Assembly: GCF_022965805.1 (NCBI RefSeq)
Contig: NC_133114.1
Span: forward strand, 9,878,261-9,942,260
Length of the DNA: 64,000 nt
Direction of reading: 5' to 3'
Origin: Primulina eburnea
Lineage: Eukaryota; Streptophyta; Magnoliopsida; Lamiales; Gesneriaceae
Part shown: piece by piece, positions 12,251 to 22,694 of the stretch
How the letters are laid out: the number at the start of each line of letters is the position of its first letter
Position numbering within the stretch: position 1 is the stretch's first letter
The notes under the pieces: model-generated
The model's database searches: none
The model's input: the letters and a program-made list of their open reading frames with translations, nothing else
Told to the model about the DNA's origin: nothing
Translations under genes and position numbers: made by a program

Positions 12251-12455
12251 AAAATTATATATTGATGTGTTCTTGAGAATTTCTTGTTGCAGGCTTCGTT
12301 GGGAATCGTTGGAGGTTTCTTGCTGTGTTTAAAAGTGTCCATTGGGTTGATCATATGAATTTTGAGGTGTTGTTTAGAAGTTATTAAGTTGAATATGCAT
12401 TAGAAGTCATAAGGAATACATGTGCAAAAATTTTGGGGAAAGACTCGTGCAGATC

Positions 12456-12636
12456 AGCGCCGCAGCGCCGCACTGCAGGCGCCACAGCGCTGCCTGTTCG
12501 GCCAGGAAGCGCCTAGGCGCTGCAGAGCAGCGCCGCAGCGCTACAGGGCCGAAGCAGCAGCGCCGCAGCGCTGCCAGAAAGCGCCTAGGCGCCTGTCTGG
12601 CGCTGCAGCGCTGCACGGTGACGCCTAGGCGCTGCC
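12456..12636 (+). repeat. GC-rich palindrome array (AGCGCCGCAGCGC / AGCGCCTAGGCGC)
   Basis: About ten copies of two related motifs, AGCGC(C/T)GCAGCGCT and the near-perfect palindrome GCGCCTAGGCGC, are packed into 180 bp of otherwise AT-rich LTR. Confidence 0.9.
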
Positions 12637-13120
12637 GAATGCAGAATTTTTATTTTAAAATCAATTTTTCTTGCTTATTTCGAGTACTATTAAATCTTTA
12701 TATCCTAGTATACTAAAAAATTAATTTAGATATCATGAAGTTTGAATTGAGATCTTGGAGATATGTTTTAAAACAAAAAGGTTTGTACTATCTTTTGTGT
12801 GGGAAATTCATACTTCTTGACAAGTTTGATTTGGGGATTGAGTCGGGGGTTAACATACGATTTATCACGGTCAAGTCCCGAGCATTTCTAGAAGGTCATA
12901 AGTTAGTAATTCAATTTTGGGTGATGCATTTGATAGGTATGTTTAAAGTTGGGGAATTTAAAGTTCATGGTAGCATGTTAGCATATGCAGCAAGGTCCCG
13001 AACGAGATCCAACGAATCCCTCGATGTCTAGTAAGTATGTATGACGTGCAAAGAAAATATTTAAAGTTTTTGAGGTATGCTAAATGTCTTGTGACCAAAG
13101 AAAGTTAAGGACTGGAAAGC

Positions 13121-13231
13121 GTTAAATTATGAACGGGGACCAATCCGCCCGTTAAATTATGAACGGGTTAGATCGTGGTTGTGAAGCGTTAAATTATGAA
13201 CGTGGATCAACTGGCCTGTTAAATTATGAAC
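13121..13231 (+). repeat. Four GTTAAATTATGAAC repeats
   Basis: Exact 14-mers start at 13121, 13151, 13188 and 13218, with spacers rich in GGGACC/GGATC. They recur at +5921 in the 3' LTR (19042 onward). Confidence 0.9.
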
Positions 13232-13672
13232 AGAGATCTTATGTATGTGGCAGTGGATACGTCCCTGTCAGCCCAGTACTGTGGTTTGTCTGATCAGATA
13301 TTTATTATGTTATGGGTCACTTGCTTTGAAACATCCTCTACGCAAAATGATGAAGTTAAGTATGTTGAAGTATGAAAGCATGTTTAAAGAAAAGTTTATG
13401 TGATGGCACGTCATATTATGTATGCATGTATGTTCAAAGTTTATGCAAAGCTCAAGTTTATGAAAGTTCAAGTTATTATGCAAGTTCAAGTTTCAAAGTA
13501 TGAATGTTCAAGTTCAAAGAAGTTTATGAGCGTTCAAAGTTATTATGAAAGTTTAAGTTTATTAAGAGCTCAAGTTTATTACGCAAAGTTTAAGTTTCAA
13601 GTATATATGTTATATTTTGAAGTTGTATGTGGTTTTATTATGTAATACTCGTTATTCCCAGTTTATACGTGT

Positions 13673-13688
13673 TGAGTCTTTAGACTCA
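13673..13688 (+). other. Stem-loop near the LTR end
   Basis: TGAGTCT-TT-AGACTCA is a perfect 7-bp stem, 19 bp before an acceptor-like GATGCAG ending at 13707. Similar stem-loops sit in the same place in other LTRs here. Confidence 0.7.
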
Positions 13689-14006
13689 CTAGACTTGATC
13701 GATGCAGGTGAGTATGTTGATGAGGAGACAGGAGGTGGCGACCAAGGGGCAGGCTTGGATTGAGCGGAAGGCTAAACCCGAGGACCACTATGTTTATGTT
13801 TTATGAAAACTTTAAAAATATTATGTTTTTATGTTGGTTGTGAGATAATTTGGAATAAGTACTTTGTTGGAAAATTTGAGTATGAGATGTTGATTTTAAA
13901 TATTATTATGTTGAATGATAAGTAACGACTGTATGAATTTTATGTTTAAGAAAATTTTAAATTTTTCCGCAAATTTTGAAGTAGTAAAAGTACGGTTCGT
14001 TTCAGT

Positions 14007-14018
14007 TGGTATCAGAGC
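14007..14018 (+). other. Primer-binding site (initiator tRNA-Met)
   Basis: TGGTATCAGAGC lies 2 nt after the 5' LTR. It is complementary to the 3' end of plant initiator tRNA-Met. Confidence 0.9.
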
Positions 14019-15816
14019 GGTGTTCTTGTAAAGGGTTATGCCTACTGCCAGTCGCAAGAAGCTCACGAAGTCACACCTCAAGTCTGTAAGTTTTAAAGTT
14101 TTAAAGTCTTTTAAGTAGTAAGCATGAAGTTATAATTTCAGCATGTGCATGTTTTAAATACTATCACTTGTATGTTTACATGACATACTTTTAGAGTGCA
14201 GATTTATCTGTTGTTGTGATTCGAGATTGAATCTTTAAAATCTTTATGCATGTTACAACATGAAATGGAAAATTATTTAATTTTCTTGCATGCTGGTGTG
14301 GTGGACTTGGACATGAGTAATAACTTTGCTTTTGGGAGTCGAGAAAAGTTAGAAATGATTTGTCAATGTTAGAAATGATTTGTCAATATTAATTTTTGGA
14401 TTAGTAGTACTGATGTTATACTCGTGGGTCATAAGTTAAATTTGACAATTACGAATGCTTTTGGGACTTGTAGATTTTCTAAGAAATTACAAATGGTTCG
14501 TGGTTTCTATCTTAATTAATTTTTGAAGATTTCATGTAAGGATTAATGATTCGAAGACTATGACGATCTTTAGAAATATAAAGACATAGAATTTATTAAG
14601 GTGTATGATTTATCTAGATAGATTTAAGGATTAAATTACATGAATTGAGAATTTTAAGGACCTAAGTGTAAAGCAATATTCTAAGGGATTATTTTCGAAT
14701 TTACCAAATTTTTGGATTTAATTTTTAGTGCAAAGAATTTTAAGGTTAATGAGGTTAAGTCGAAAAATTTATGGGTATGAAGATGCAAATTTCAAAGAGT
14801 TGTAGGGCCAAAAATATAAATTTTGGGAACTTTAAGAGCCAATTTGCAAAGTCCGAAATTTTTGAGGATTAAATACGAACTTTTGAGGAACACTTGGGAT
14901 TTTAAATATTAATAGAAATGTAAGACATGTTATGGAAATTGATTTTTGGGTTTAATAAGCTTAAGATTGTCGAACTTTATGTTACGAGAAACTTATAAGA
15001 TAGAATTAAGAATGCCAACAACTTATGGGTAATTGTGGAATTTTTGAAATTTAGGACAATTGGGTAATTTTTTTTAGGAAATTAAGAATTTATGCTACAA
15101 TTTTAAGAAATTGGCAGAACTAGTTTAGCGTTAAATGAGAATTGAATGGTTTAAATGATATAGATCTCGGGGATTTAAGCTCGAAGAGATCATTAGAACA
15201 TTGAAGTATTTGGGTTATAATATTATAAGAAATGGTAATTAAGGGAGTTGTAAGATGAATTGATATTTGGCTTGAAAGTTAGGCGCTAGTGAATTAATGT
15301 TGCGGCAAATTAAGAATTTAGAATGATAGCGATTTGAGGTAAAAGTTGTTCAATTAACTAAGTTATAAGAGTAGACAATGAGTTAGCAAAATTTTTGGGA
15401 ACTTAAGATTTATGTGTTATAAGTTTTTATCAATGATCTTAACAGCTAGGACTATACTTTTGTTGGAATTTTATTTTTTCTAGAATTTTGAGTATGGTCG
15501 ATGGTTAGGTTACTCGATAGATGTATGAAAAGATTTAAGTAGACATTTTGTCTTAAGAAATTTTTTTTAAGATATGAAGAAACTTGGGAATAAGTGAATG
15601 TGTGTTGGAATTATGTATCCAAAACTATTTGGGTTGCGTAAGGTTAAATTTCAAACTTATGGTATAGTTGATCATACGAAATTTTGGGTGAAATAAATAC
15701 AAAAGGGAATTAGTGGTGTTCAACATAAGTTATTAATCAATGAATATTAAGATTTTTTATTGAGTAAGAAATCTAAAAGTTTTCCATGGTGGTACGGCAA
15801 ATCACGATGCTTTTTA

Positions 15817-15972
15817 TTAATTAATGTAGATTGTAATACAAAGTAATGGATAAACAACAATTACAAGTAATCCTAAAAATAAAGAAAAAACATGAGGAGG
15901 ATATTCTCCGATAAATACAAGAATCGTAAATAGAATAACTAAAATAATTGAAAATAACTTTGCAAGAGCCAT
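15817..15972 (-). CDS. Small hydrophobic ORF (51 aa), possible captured host gene
   Basis: The frame starts at 15972 and stops with TAA at 15817-15819. The protein is 51 residues, starting MALAKLFSIILVILFTILVF, followed by IGEYPPHVFS and a second hydrophobic run (LFLGLLVIVVYPLLCI). It could be a signal anchor, or a signal peptide followed by one membrane segment. It has one cysteine and no domain I recognise. Upstream on the same strand are a pyrimidine-rich leader (TCTCTTCTTCTCT) and a TATA box about 87 nt before the ATG. This layout resembles a compact plant gene, not retrotransposon coding, and it runs against the element's own direction. Capture from a host gene is inference; it may be truncated, or a chance open frame. 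Confidence 0.4.
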   Translation of the reverse strand: MALAKLFSIILVILFTILVFIGEYPPHVFSLFLGLLVIVVYPLLCITIYIN

Positions 15973-16058
15973 CTTCTTTTTCTTCGAAAAATTTGATGAA
16001 GAATAAGTTTTAGAGAAGAAGAGAAAGTTGGAGTGATTGAATGAATTTGTGAGATGGT

Positions 16059-16065
16059 ATTTATA
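16059..16065 (-). promoter_or_regulatory. TATA box of the antisense mini-gene
   Basis: TTTCTCTATAAATACCATC on the minus strand is a textbook plant TATA context. A start ~30 nt downstream would give a leader of about 55-60 nt before the ATG at 15972. Confidence 0.5.
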
Positions 16066-16621
16066 GAGAAAAAAAAATATAGCCGTTAATTACCGTTTTA
16101 TGACCGTTGGTATATGTATGTATTTGTATAATTTTATGGTAAAATATGGTGTATATAATATTAGATATTTTATTCGAAATTAAAGGTTGACAACAATTTT
16201 ATATTTGGGACGTATTTGTAAATAACTAAGTTACATACGGTGGTATTGTAAGGTAAAGAATTGATTCAAGAGTTGTATGCCAATATTATGAGATAAGATA
16301 AGATTTAACTTTTAAGTGTATTGTCGTGGGTTAAAGTTGATCAGAAAAATTTTGGTGCTAAGATTTCTTAGGCTAAACTGCATTGATGCTAACGTATTAG
16401 TTCGATGAACATTACGAGTATAGTATAAGAAAAGTAAAATACGATAAGCTTGAACCTTCATTTCTAATATTGAGAACGGTGAGAAAAGTTAGAAGACGAG
16501 ATCATAGTAAAGTAAAAGTAAGTCTCCATAAGTCGTTTTAAGTTGTGAATCGCAAATGAGGTTTTTGGTAGGAAATTTAATTAGGATTGAAGAGAAGTAA
16601 GGACAACATAAAACTTGATTT

Positions 16622-16646
16622 ATCAGAGTAGCGCAGCGGTAGCATG
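16622..16646 (+). other. Fragment resembling the 5' half of initiator tRNA-Met
   Basis: ATCAGAGTAGCGCAGCGG followed by TAGCATG closely resembles the 5' acceptor, D-arm and A-box of plant initiator tRNA-Met (ATCAGAGTGGCGCAGCGG, AAGCGTG); I compared it from knowledge of that tRNA. The anticodon arm and 3' half are not present, so it is not a working tRNA gene. It lies about 80 bp before the polypurine tract. Confidence 0.5.
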
Positions 16647-16726
16647 GATTGTTGGGATACTAGAATTAAGAATCTAAACTTTTGGATTACCGAGGATAAG
16701 CGAATTTCGGGGACGAAATTCAAATT

Positions 16727-16739
16727 AAGGGGGATAGAT
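16727..16739 (+). other. Polypurine tract of the LARD-like element
   Basis: AAGGGGGATAGAT lies directly before the 3' LTR. Confidence 0.75.
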
Positions 16740-19700
16740 TGTGATGTCTCGAAAATTAGAAGTCCACATGAACCACGTGAGTGCAAGTTATTAAATTCCT
16801 TATATATTTTATTAAATGATTTTAATGCATGCTTTCATATAATTTATGATTTTAGTATTTTAATTATTTATGTTTATTTAATGTACGTTAAAATATTTTC
16901 TTGAGTTTTATGTTTCAGGCGAATATTCGAGGCGAGATCGAGGAAAGGAGACCGGGACGATTTTTAGTAAATTTTAATGTGGAATTTTATTGTTAAGTAG
17001 ATTGGGTGTTTTAAATAATTTAATTAGTTTTTAGCATTTTAAAAAGTCTAATTTATTTATTTAGTGCTTTTAAGAGTTTAAAACTCTTAGAGTGTAGCAA
17101 ATGTGCATTTTATTTTAAATTGGAGAATTTTATAAAATTAGTGTGTGTTTATTTTAATTGGGGGATTTTATGTAAAGATTAGTGGGGGTTAATATTTTAT
17201 TTAAATTGTTACTGGAATTAATATTTTTTTTTATTAGCACCTTAATGATACAATTAAGTAATTTATTCCCTAATTTCTACTACACAATTCAAGCACACAC
17301 TTAAGTCAAAACACTCACACCTTTACACCCATATATACGTATATCATATACACACACATATTCAAACAATTCAACATTATTACACAAACATATACACGTG
17401 AAACACATACACATTCAAAGATAATTTTCAAACTTTTTGACTAAAGGAAGGGAAATACGTTTCAAACTCTTTTGCACCAATCTCCTCTCCAATTATTTTC
17501 TCCTTCCTTTTCCCTTTCCTTTCAACAAGCATCGTTCCTTTCCTCTGCCATTTTCCAGCAAGATTTAGTGAGTTTTCTTCAAGAAAAATCAACAAAGTTC
17601 GTCCCGGATCGTCTCCCGTATCATCTCCGCTTCGGTATCGTCGTTACGGTATTTTTAAATATCAAAAGGCACGTATATTCTGTTCTTGATGTATCGATCT
17701 TGTCATATTATGCGTTGTGTTGTTATTTATGGGAAAATTATATGTGCGATGCGTAGAAGTTTGAGCAATCACGCCTAGATCAAGTTTGAAACAATTTTGG
17801 ATCACCAAATTCACGTTTTTTATGTTCTGTAAAATACTGCGATTTTTCGGTATTGATTTTGAGAAAACTTTCAACGTGAAAATCGTAGAATTTTCGATGC
17901 CTTAGATTTGATATAAAATTCGAAATATTCGGATGAAAATTGAGTGAGTTATGGCATTTTTCGTAGGACTGCTCAAACTGCATTTTTATATAAACGTTTT
18001 TGTTGTTCTGAAAAATACTGCGATTTTTCAGTAAGGATTTTGAGAAAACTTTTAACTACAAAAACGTAGATCTTTTCGATACGTTCGATTTGATATAAAA
18101 TTCGAGTTATTTGGATTAAAAACGAGTGAGTTATGATGTTTTTCGTATGACTGCTCATATCGTGTTTCAAGAAAATTATATATTGATGTGTTCTTGAGAA
18201 TTTCTTGTTGCAGGCTTCGTTGGGAATCGTTGGAGGTTTCTTGCTGTGTTTAAAAGTGTCCATTGGGTTGATCATATGAATTTTGAGGTGTTGTTTAGAA
18301 GTTATTAAGTTGAATATGCATTAGAAGTCATAAGGAATACATGTGCAAAAATTTTGGGGAAAGACTCGTGCAGATCAGCGCCGCAGCGCCGCACTGCAGG
18401 CGCCACAGCGCTGCCTGTTCGGCCAGGAAGCGCCTAGGCGCTGCAGAGCAGCGCCGCAGCGCTACAGGGCCGAAGCAGCAGCGCCGCAGCGCTGCCAGAA
18501 AGCGCCTAGGCGCCTGTCTGGCGCTGCAGCGCTGCACGGTGACGCCTAGGCGCTGCCGAATGCAGAATTTTTATTTTAAAATCAATTTTTCTTGCTTATT
18601 TCGAGTACTATTAAATCTTTATATCCTAGTATACTAAAAAATTAATTTAGATATCATGAAGTTTGAATTGAGATCTTGGAGATATGTTTTAAAACAAAAA
18701 GGTTTGTACTATCTTTTGTGTGGGAAATTCATACTTCTTGACAAGTTTGATTTGGGGATTGAGTCGGGGGTTAACATACGATTTATCACGGTCAAGTCCC
18801 GAGCATTTCTAGAAGGTCATAAGTTAGTAATTCAATTTTGGGTGATGCATTTGATAGGTATGTTTAAAGTTGGGGAATTTAAAGTTCATGGTAGCATGTT
18901 AGCATATGCAGCAAGGTCCCGAACGAGATCCAACGAATCCCTCGATGTCTAGTAAGTATGTATGACGTGCAAAGAAAATATTTAAAGTTTTTGAGGTATG
19001 CTAAATGTCTTGTGACCAAAGAAAGTTAAGGACTGGAAAGCGTTAAATTATGAACGGGGACCAATCCGCCCGTTAAATTATGAACGGGTTAGATCGTGGT
19101 TGTGAAGCGTTAAATTATGAACGTGGATCAACTGGCCTGTTAAATTATGAACAGAGATCTTATGTATGTGGCAGTGGATACGTCCCTGTCAGCCCAGTAC
19201 TGTGGTTTGTCTGATCAGATATTTATTATGTTATGGGTCACTTGCTTTGAAACATCCTCTACGCAAAATGATGAAGTTAAGTATGTTGAAGTATGAAAGC
19301 ATGTTTAAAGAAAAGTTTATGTGATGGCACGTCATATTATGTATGCATGTATGTTCAAAGTTTATGCAAAGCTCAAGTTTATGAAAGTTCAAGTTATTAT
19401 GCAAGTTCAAGTTTCAAAGTATGAATGTTCAAGTTCAAAGAAGTTTATGAGCGTTCAAAGTTATTATGAAAGTTTAAGTTTATTAAGAGCTCAAGTTTAT
19501 TACGCAAAGTTTAAGTTTCAAGTATATATGTTATATTTTGAAGTTGTATGTGGTTTTATTATGTAATACTCGTTATTCCCAGTTTATACGTGTTGAGTCT
19601 TTAGACTCACTAGACTTGATCGATGCAGGTGAGTATGTTGATGAGGAGACAGGAGGTGGCGACCAAGGGGCAGGCTTGGATTGAGCGGAAGGCTAAACCC

Positions 19701-19925
19701 GAGGACCACTATGTTTATGTTTTATGAAAACTTTAAAAATATTATGTTTTTATGTTGGTTGTGAGATAATTTGGAATAAGTACTTTGTTGGAAAATTTGA
19801 GTATGAGATGTTGATTTTAAATATTATTATGTTGAATGATAAGTAACGACTGTATGAATTTTATGTTTAAGAAAATTTTAAATTTTTCCGCAAATTTTGA
19901 AGTAGTAAAAGTACGGTTCGTTTCA
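16740..19925 (+). repeat. 3' LTR of the LARD-like element
   Basis: Same length as the 5' LTR, with no differences seen on comparison. The GC array is at 18377-18557, GTTAAATTATGAAC repeats at 19042-19152 and the stem-loop at 19594-19609. It is followed by the target duplicate CATTC. Confidence 0.93.
18377..18557 (+). repeat. GC-rich palindrome array, second copy
   Basis: Counterpart of 12456-12636 in the 3' LTR, with the same motifs in the same order. Confidence 0.9.
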
Positions 19926-19930
19926 CATTC

Positions 19931-21682
19931 AATTAATTATAATACATATGCGGAAGCTATACAATAAGAAGCCCGGTTCTTGTCGAGGTGAGGCACGTCA
20001 CTAGCATCCATTGGCGAACCGGCATCCTACGCATCTTCACTACCTGATCCTGTAATACATGAGTTACGTGAGTTTATAAACTCAATAAGTTGGCACTTGT
20101 ACATATCAATATGCATCGAAGGAACATACATATCAAGTCGTGATCAACAATGAATCTTAAAAACATGTCATATCGTAGCATATATTCAATGTTCATTTTT
20201 GTACTTGAGCCTCATTAGTTGACCTGTACTACCGTGCTTGCTTTATTATATAGCTACTACTGTGTTGGACGTCAGGGAGCAACCTTTGGCATCCCCACGC
20301 CCCATGAACATATATTGGCCAATAGCTTTGGTGGACTTAAAACCACACATGATGTCAACAAGCTCTATATCATGTAAATCAATCCTTTTTCTTTTCATGT
20401 TCATGTTCTTGTTCATGAAATAGCACCCATCATCAATATTCATGAGTTCCTTACATATTTAATACATAACAATGGAATATGGTGCTATGTTTTCATCAAT
20501 AAACATACTAACAATGTACATATATCAATAGACAATGAGATGCATTTGAAATTCATAATATTACTCATGTATTACTTCAAGAACATGCCAACTTACAGTC
20601 CAAGCGTACGAATACTTGTTTGAGACGATGTATCTCGCTCCTATGCTGTCAAATATATCAAAAATCCATTCACTATATCTATATGGTCTTATACATGTAT
20701 AACAACCATTAAAAAGATGAAAACTTACAACTCTAAGATGCCCTTGGGATGGAGAACCAAATTATAACTTCAATTGATGAAGGAAATGAAGAAAGGAGCT
20801 TTGGAGGATGTTTTCTAGACTTTTCTCTCGAGTTTGGCTGAAGAAGAGGTGAAAGAAACTGATGGAAATGATTAGAACTTCGAAACTTATCTTCATATAT
20901 ATTAGGCGGCGCTCGGGCGGTAGTTTTCTACCGCTCGAGCGCGGAATGTTCTGTCCAAGAGGTAAAATTTTCGTGCACTGGCGCTCGGGCGGTCATATTC
21001 TACCGCTCGGGCGCCATATGTTCTGTAAAATTGGTGAGCATGTAAAGTACCGGCGCTCGGGCGGTAAAATCTTACCGCTCGGGCGCCACCTGTTCTGCCT
21101 CTGCGCACTACTTCATCAAAGATCGCTCCAGAAACGTCTCTTCCGTTCATAATCTGGAAAAGTGGTAAACTAGGAAGTTGTAGCTCTATATCTTGGCTTG
21201 AATCTCCCACTGGTTTCCGGTCATTTGGAGGTCTGAGTAAAAAGTTATGCCCATTCTCCCAACATGTGTCATTGTAGGAGTGACGATACACACAACTCAC
21301 TTCGGGACGTTTTTGGCTTGTCTTCCACAATGATTTGGACAAAACCCAAAACGTGAAAGTTGTAGCATTATATCTTAGCTTTCTAAGGGTTAAGGCCTCA
21401 CACAATTTGGATCAATATTCAAATCATTATGCTAAAACCCGTACGAACTACCATATTTACGTCTCATTTCCCACAACTTCCATTACACTATCATTACCTA
21501 CACATCTTACTCTAACTATTTAGGCATATATTCATTCTCAATATACCATGGACAATATAAAAGTCATGTTCAATCTCAATATTGATACCTCAATCATCAC
21601 TTTAAATCTAACAAGCTAAACAACTACATAATAAACGACATAAACGCATTATTATCATTTGTACGAGTAACCGGGCATTACA
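19931..21682 (-). repeat. Z 3' LTR, piece 2 (LTR start side)
   Basis: Continues the Z 3' LTR after the nested element and ends at CCGGGCATTACA, the complement of the LTR start TGTAATGCCCGG. It carries a perfect TGAGTTTATAAACTCA palindrome (20069-20084), a donor-like GTAAGT near 20731 (minus) and hairpins at 20908-21088. Short open frames in it are shadows. Confidence 0.9.
20908..21088 (-). repeat. Three GC-rich hairpins in the Z 3' LTR
   Basis: Three back-to-back inverted repeats, each with arms of ~14-15 bp (GGCGCTCGGGCGGT and ACCGCTCG(A/G)GCGC) and a loop of about 6 bp, separated by linkers containing GTTCTG. Confidence 0.92.
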
Positions 21683-21700
21683 ATTCTCCCCTACTTCAAA
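21683..21700 (-). other. Polypurine tract of Z
   Basis: On the minus strand GTAGGGGAGAATTG, next to the LTR start TGTAATGCCC. The preceding sequence (TTTTAGGACGAAATTC) is the usual gypsy tail. Confidence 0.7.
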
Positions 21701-21710
21701 GAATTTCGTC

Positions 21711-22694
21711 CTAAAAATTTGACGTACCATATAGTTCGGGATATCTCTGTTGAATCTCGTCTTCTCGCTCCCAAGTTGCTTCTTCGATTGCATGATTTCG
21801 CCATAACAGTTTCACCAAGGGTATTTCCTTGCCTCGTAATACTTTTGATTTCCTATCGGGGATTTGGACTGGTCGTTCTTCATACGAGAGCTTCGATGCA
21901 AGCTCCAATGGTTCGTAATGAAGAACGTGAGAAGGATTGGCCAAATACTTTCGTAGCAAGGAAACTTGAAAAACATTGTGAACATTTGACAAGTTCGGAG
22001 GTAAAGCAACTCGGTAGGCTCTGTCTCCTATTCTTTCCAAGATTTCAAATGGACCGATATATCTTGGACTCAATTTTCCCTTCTTACCAAAACGCAAAAT
22101 GCCCTTCAATGGTGATATCATTACAAATACATGGTCACCACCCTGAAATTCCAATCGACGACGTCGCACATCAGCATAGCTTTTCTGTCGACTCTGGGCA
22201 GTGTGCATTCTTTCTCTGATCTTGGTTACCAATTCAGCTGTCTGTTGTACCAATTCAGGGCCTAACAATTTCCTTTCTCCTATTTCATCCCAATGTACTG
22301 GAGATCGACATTTTCTACCATATAATGCAGTATATGGTGCCATTCCAATGCTTGACTGATAGCTATTGTTATATGTAAACTCAGCCAACGGTAGTTTACT
22401 GTCCCAACTACCTGGGAAGTCAATAGTACATGCCCTCAACATATCTTCTAAGATCTGATTCACTCGTTCTGATTGTCCATCAGTTTGAGGGTGGAATGCT
22501 GTGCTGAATGACAATCGAGTTCCCATAGCATGATGCAAGCTTTTCCAAAATGCAGATGTAAATTTGGGATCTCTATCTGATACAATGGACACTGGGATGC
22601 CATGAAGCCTCACTATCTCCTTGATGTATTCTTCAGCATATTGATTCATCGTGTATGTGGTCTTCACCGGAAGAAAGTGAGCTGATTTTGTAAG
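21711..22694 (-). CDS. Z polyprotein, integrase C-terminal part and chromodomain
   Basis: Continues the frame of 22695-25712 after a single TGA, with no shift. It covers the second half of the integrase core ([25 protein letters not shown]), the C-terminal domain with [17 protein letters not shown] and a chromodomain-like tail (VKLLWRNHAIEEATWERED). It ends ELYGTSNF. Only the nonsense codon separates it from the rest of pol. Confidence 0.85.
   Translation of the reverse strand, partial: LTKSAHFLPVKTTYTMNQYAEEYIKEIVRLHGIPVSIVSDRDPKFTSAFWKSLHHAMGTRLSFSTAFHPQTDGQSERVNQILEDMLRACTIDFPGSWDSKLPLAEFTYNNSYQSSIGMAPYTALYGRKCRSPVHWDEIGERKLLGPELVQQTAELVTKIRERMHTAQSRQKSYADVRRRRLEFQGGDHVFVMISPLKGILRFGKKGKLSPRYIGPFEILERIGDRAYRVALPPNLSNVHNVFQVSLLRKYLANPSHVLHYEPLELASKLSYEERPVQIPDRKSKVLRGKEIPLVKLLWRNHAIEEATWEREDEIQQRYPELYGTSNF

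Larger units (their letters stand above)
10819..14004 (+). repeat. 5' LTR of the LARD-like element
   Basis: It starts TGTGATGTCTCGAAAATTAG and ends GTACGGTTCGTTTCA. Inside are a ~185-bp tandem duplication (11890-12250), a GC-rich palindrome array (12456-12636), four GTTAAATTATGAAC repeats (13121-13231), degenerate AAGTTCAAGTTTATG repeats (about 13420-13600) and a TGAGTCT-TT-AGACTCA stem-loop (13673-13688). The short open frames in it recur unchanged in the other LTR and look non-coding. Confidence 0.93.
14019..16739. other. Interior of the LARD-like element
   Basis: AT-rich DNA without gag, protease, RT or integrase motifs that I can recognise. Just after the PBS, an ATG at 14038 opens a ~25-codon frame starting MPTASRKKLTKS, perhaps a gag remnant. 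The strand from 15817 to about 16070 carries a mini-gene-like unit in antisense, and 16622-16646 resembles the start of a tRNA. The interior ends with TTTCGGGGACGAAATTC and a polypurine tract, as gypsy elements do. Confidence 0.7.
10819..19925 (+). mobile_element. Non-autonomous LARD-like LTR element with 3186-bp LTRs
   Basis: Two LTRs of exactly 3186 bp (10819-14004 and 16740-19925), in which I saw no differences, flank a 2735-bp interior. The TSD is CATTC (10814-10818 and 19926-19930). The PBS fits initiator tRNA-Met and a polypurine tract is present. The interior has no gag or pol frame above about 60 codons. This matches the definition of a large retrotransposon derivative. Orientation is set by PBS and polypurine tract. 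Confidence 0.93.

Noticed and set aside
12420..12716. Ala/Arg-rich frames over the GC array (also 18341-18637)
   Set aside because: They are produced by the GCGCCGCAGCGC repeats in any frame and are not evidence of a protein.
16622..16646. Complete tRNA gene
   Set aside because: Only the acceptor/D-arm part resembles initiator tRNA-Met; no anticodon arm, T-arm or B-box follows.
20902..21405. 167-codon minus-strand frame in the Z LTR (also 27162-27665)
   Set aside because: It lies within an LTR across the hairpins, with no domain. Both copies come from the LTR pair.
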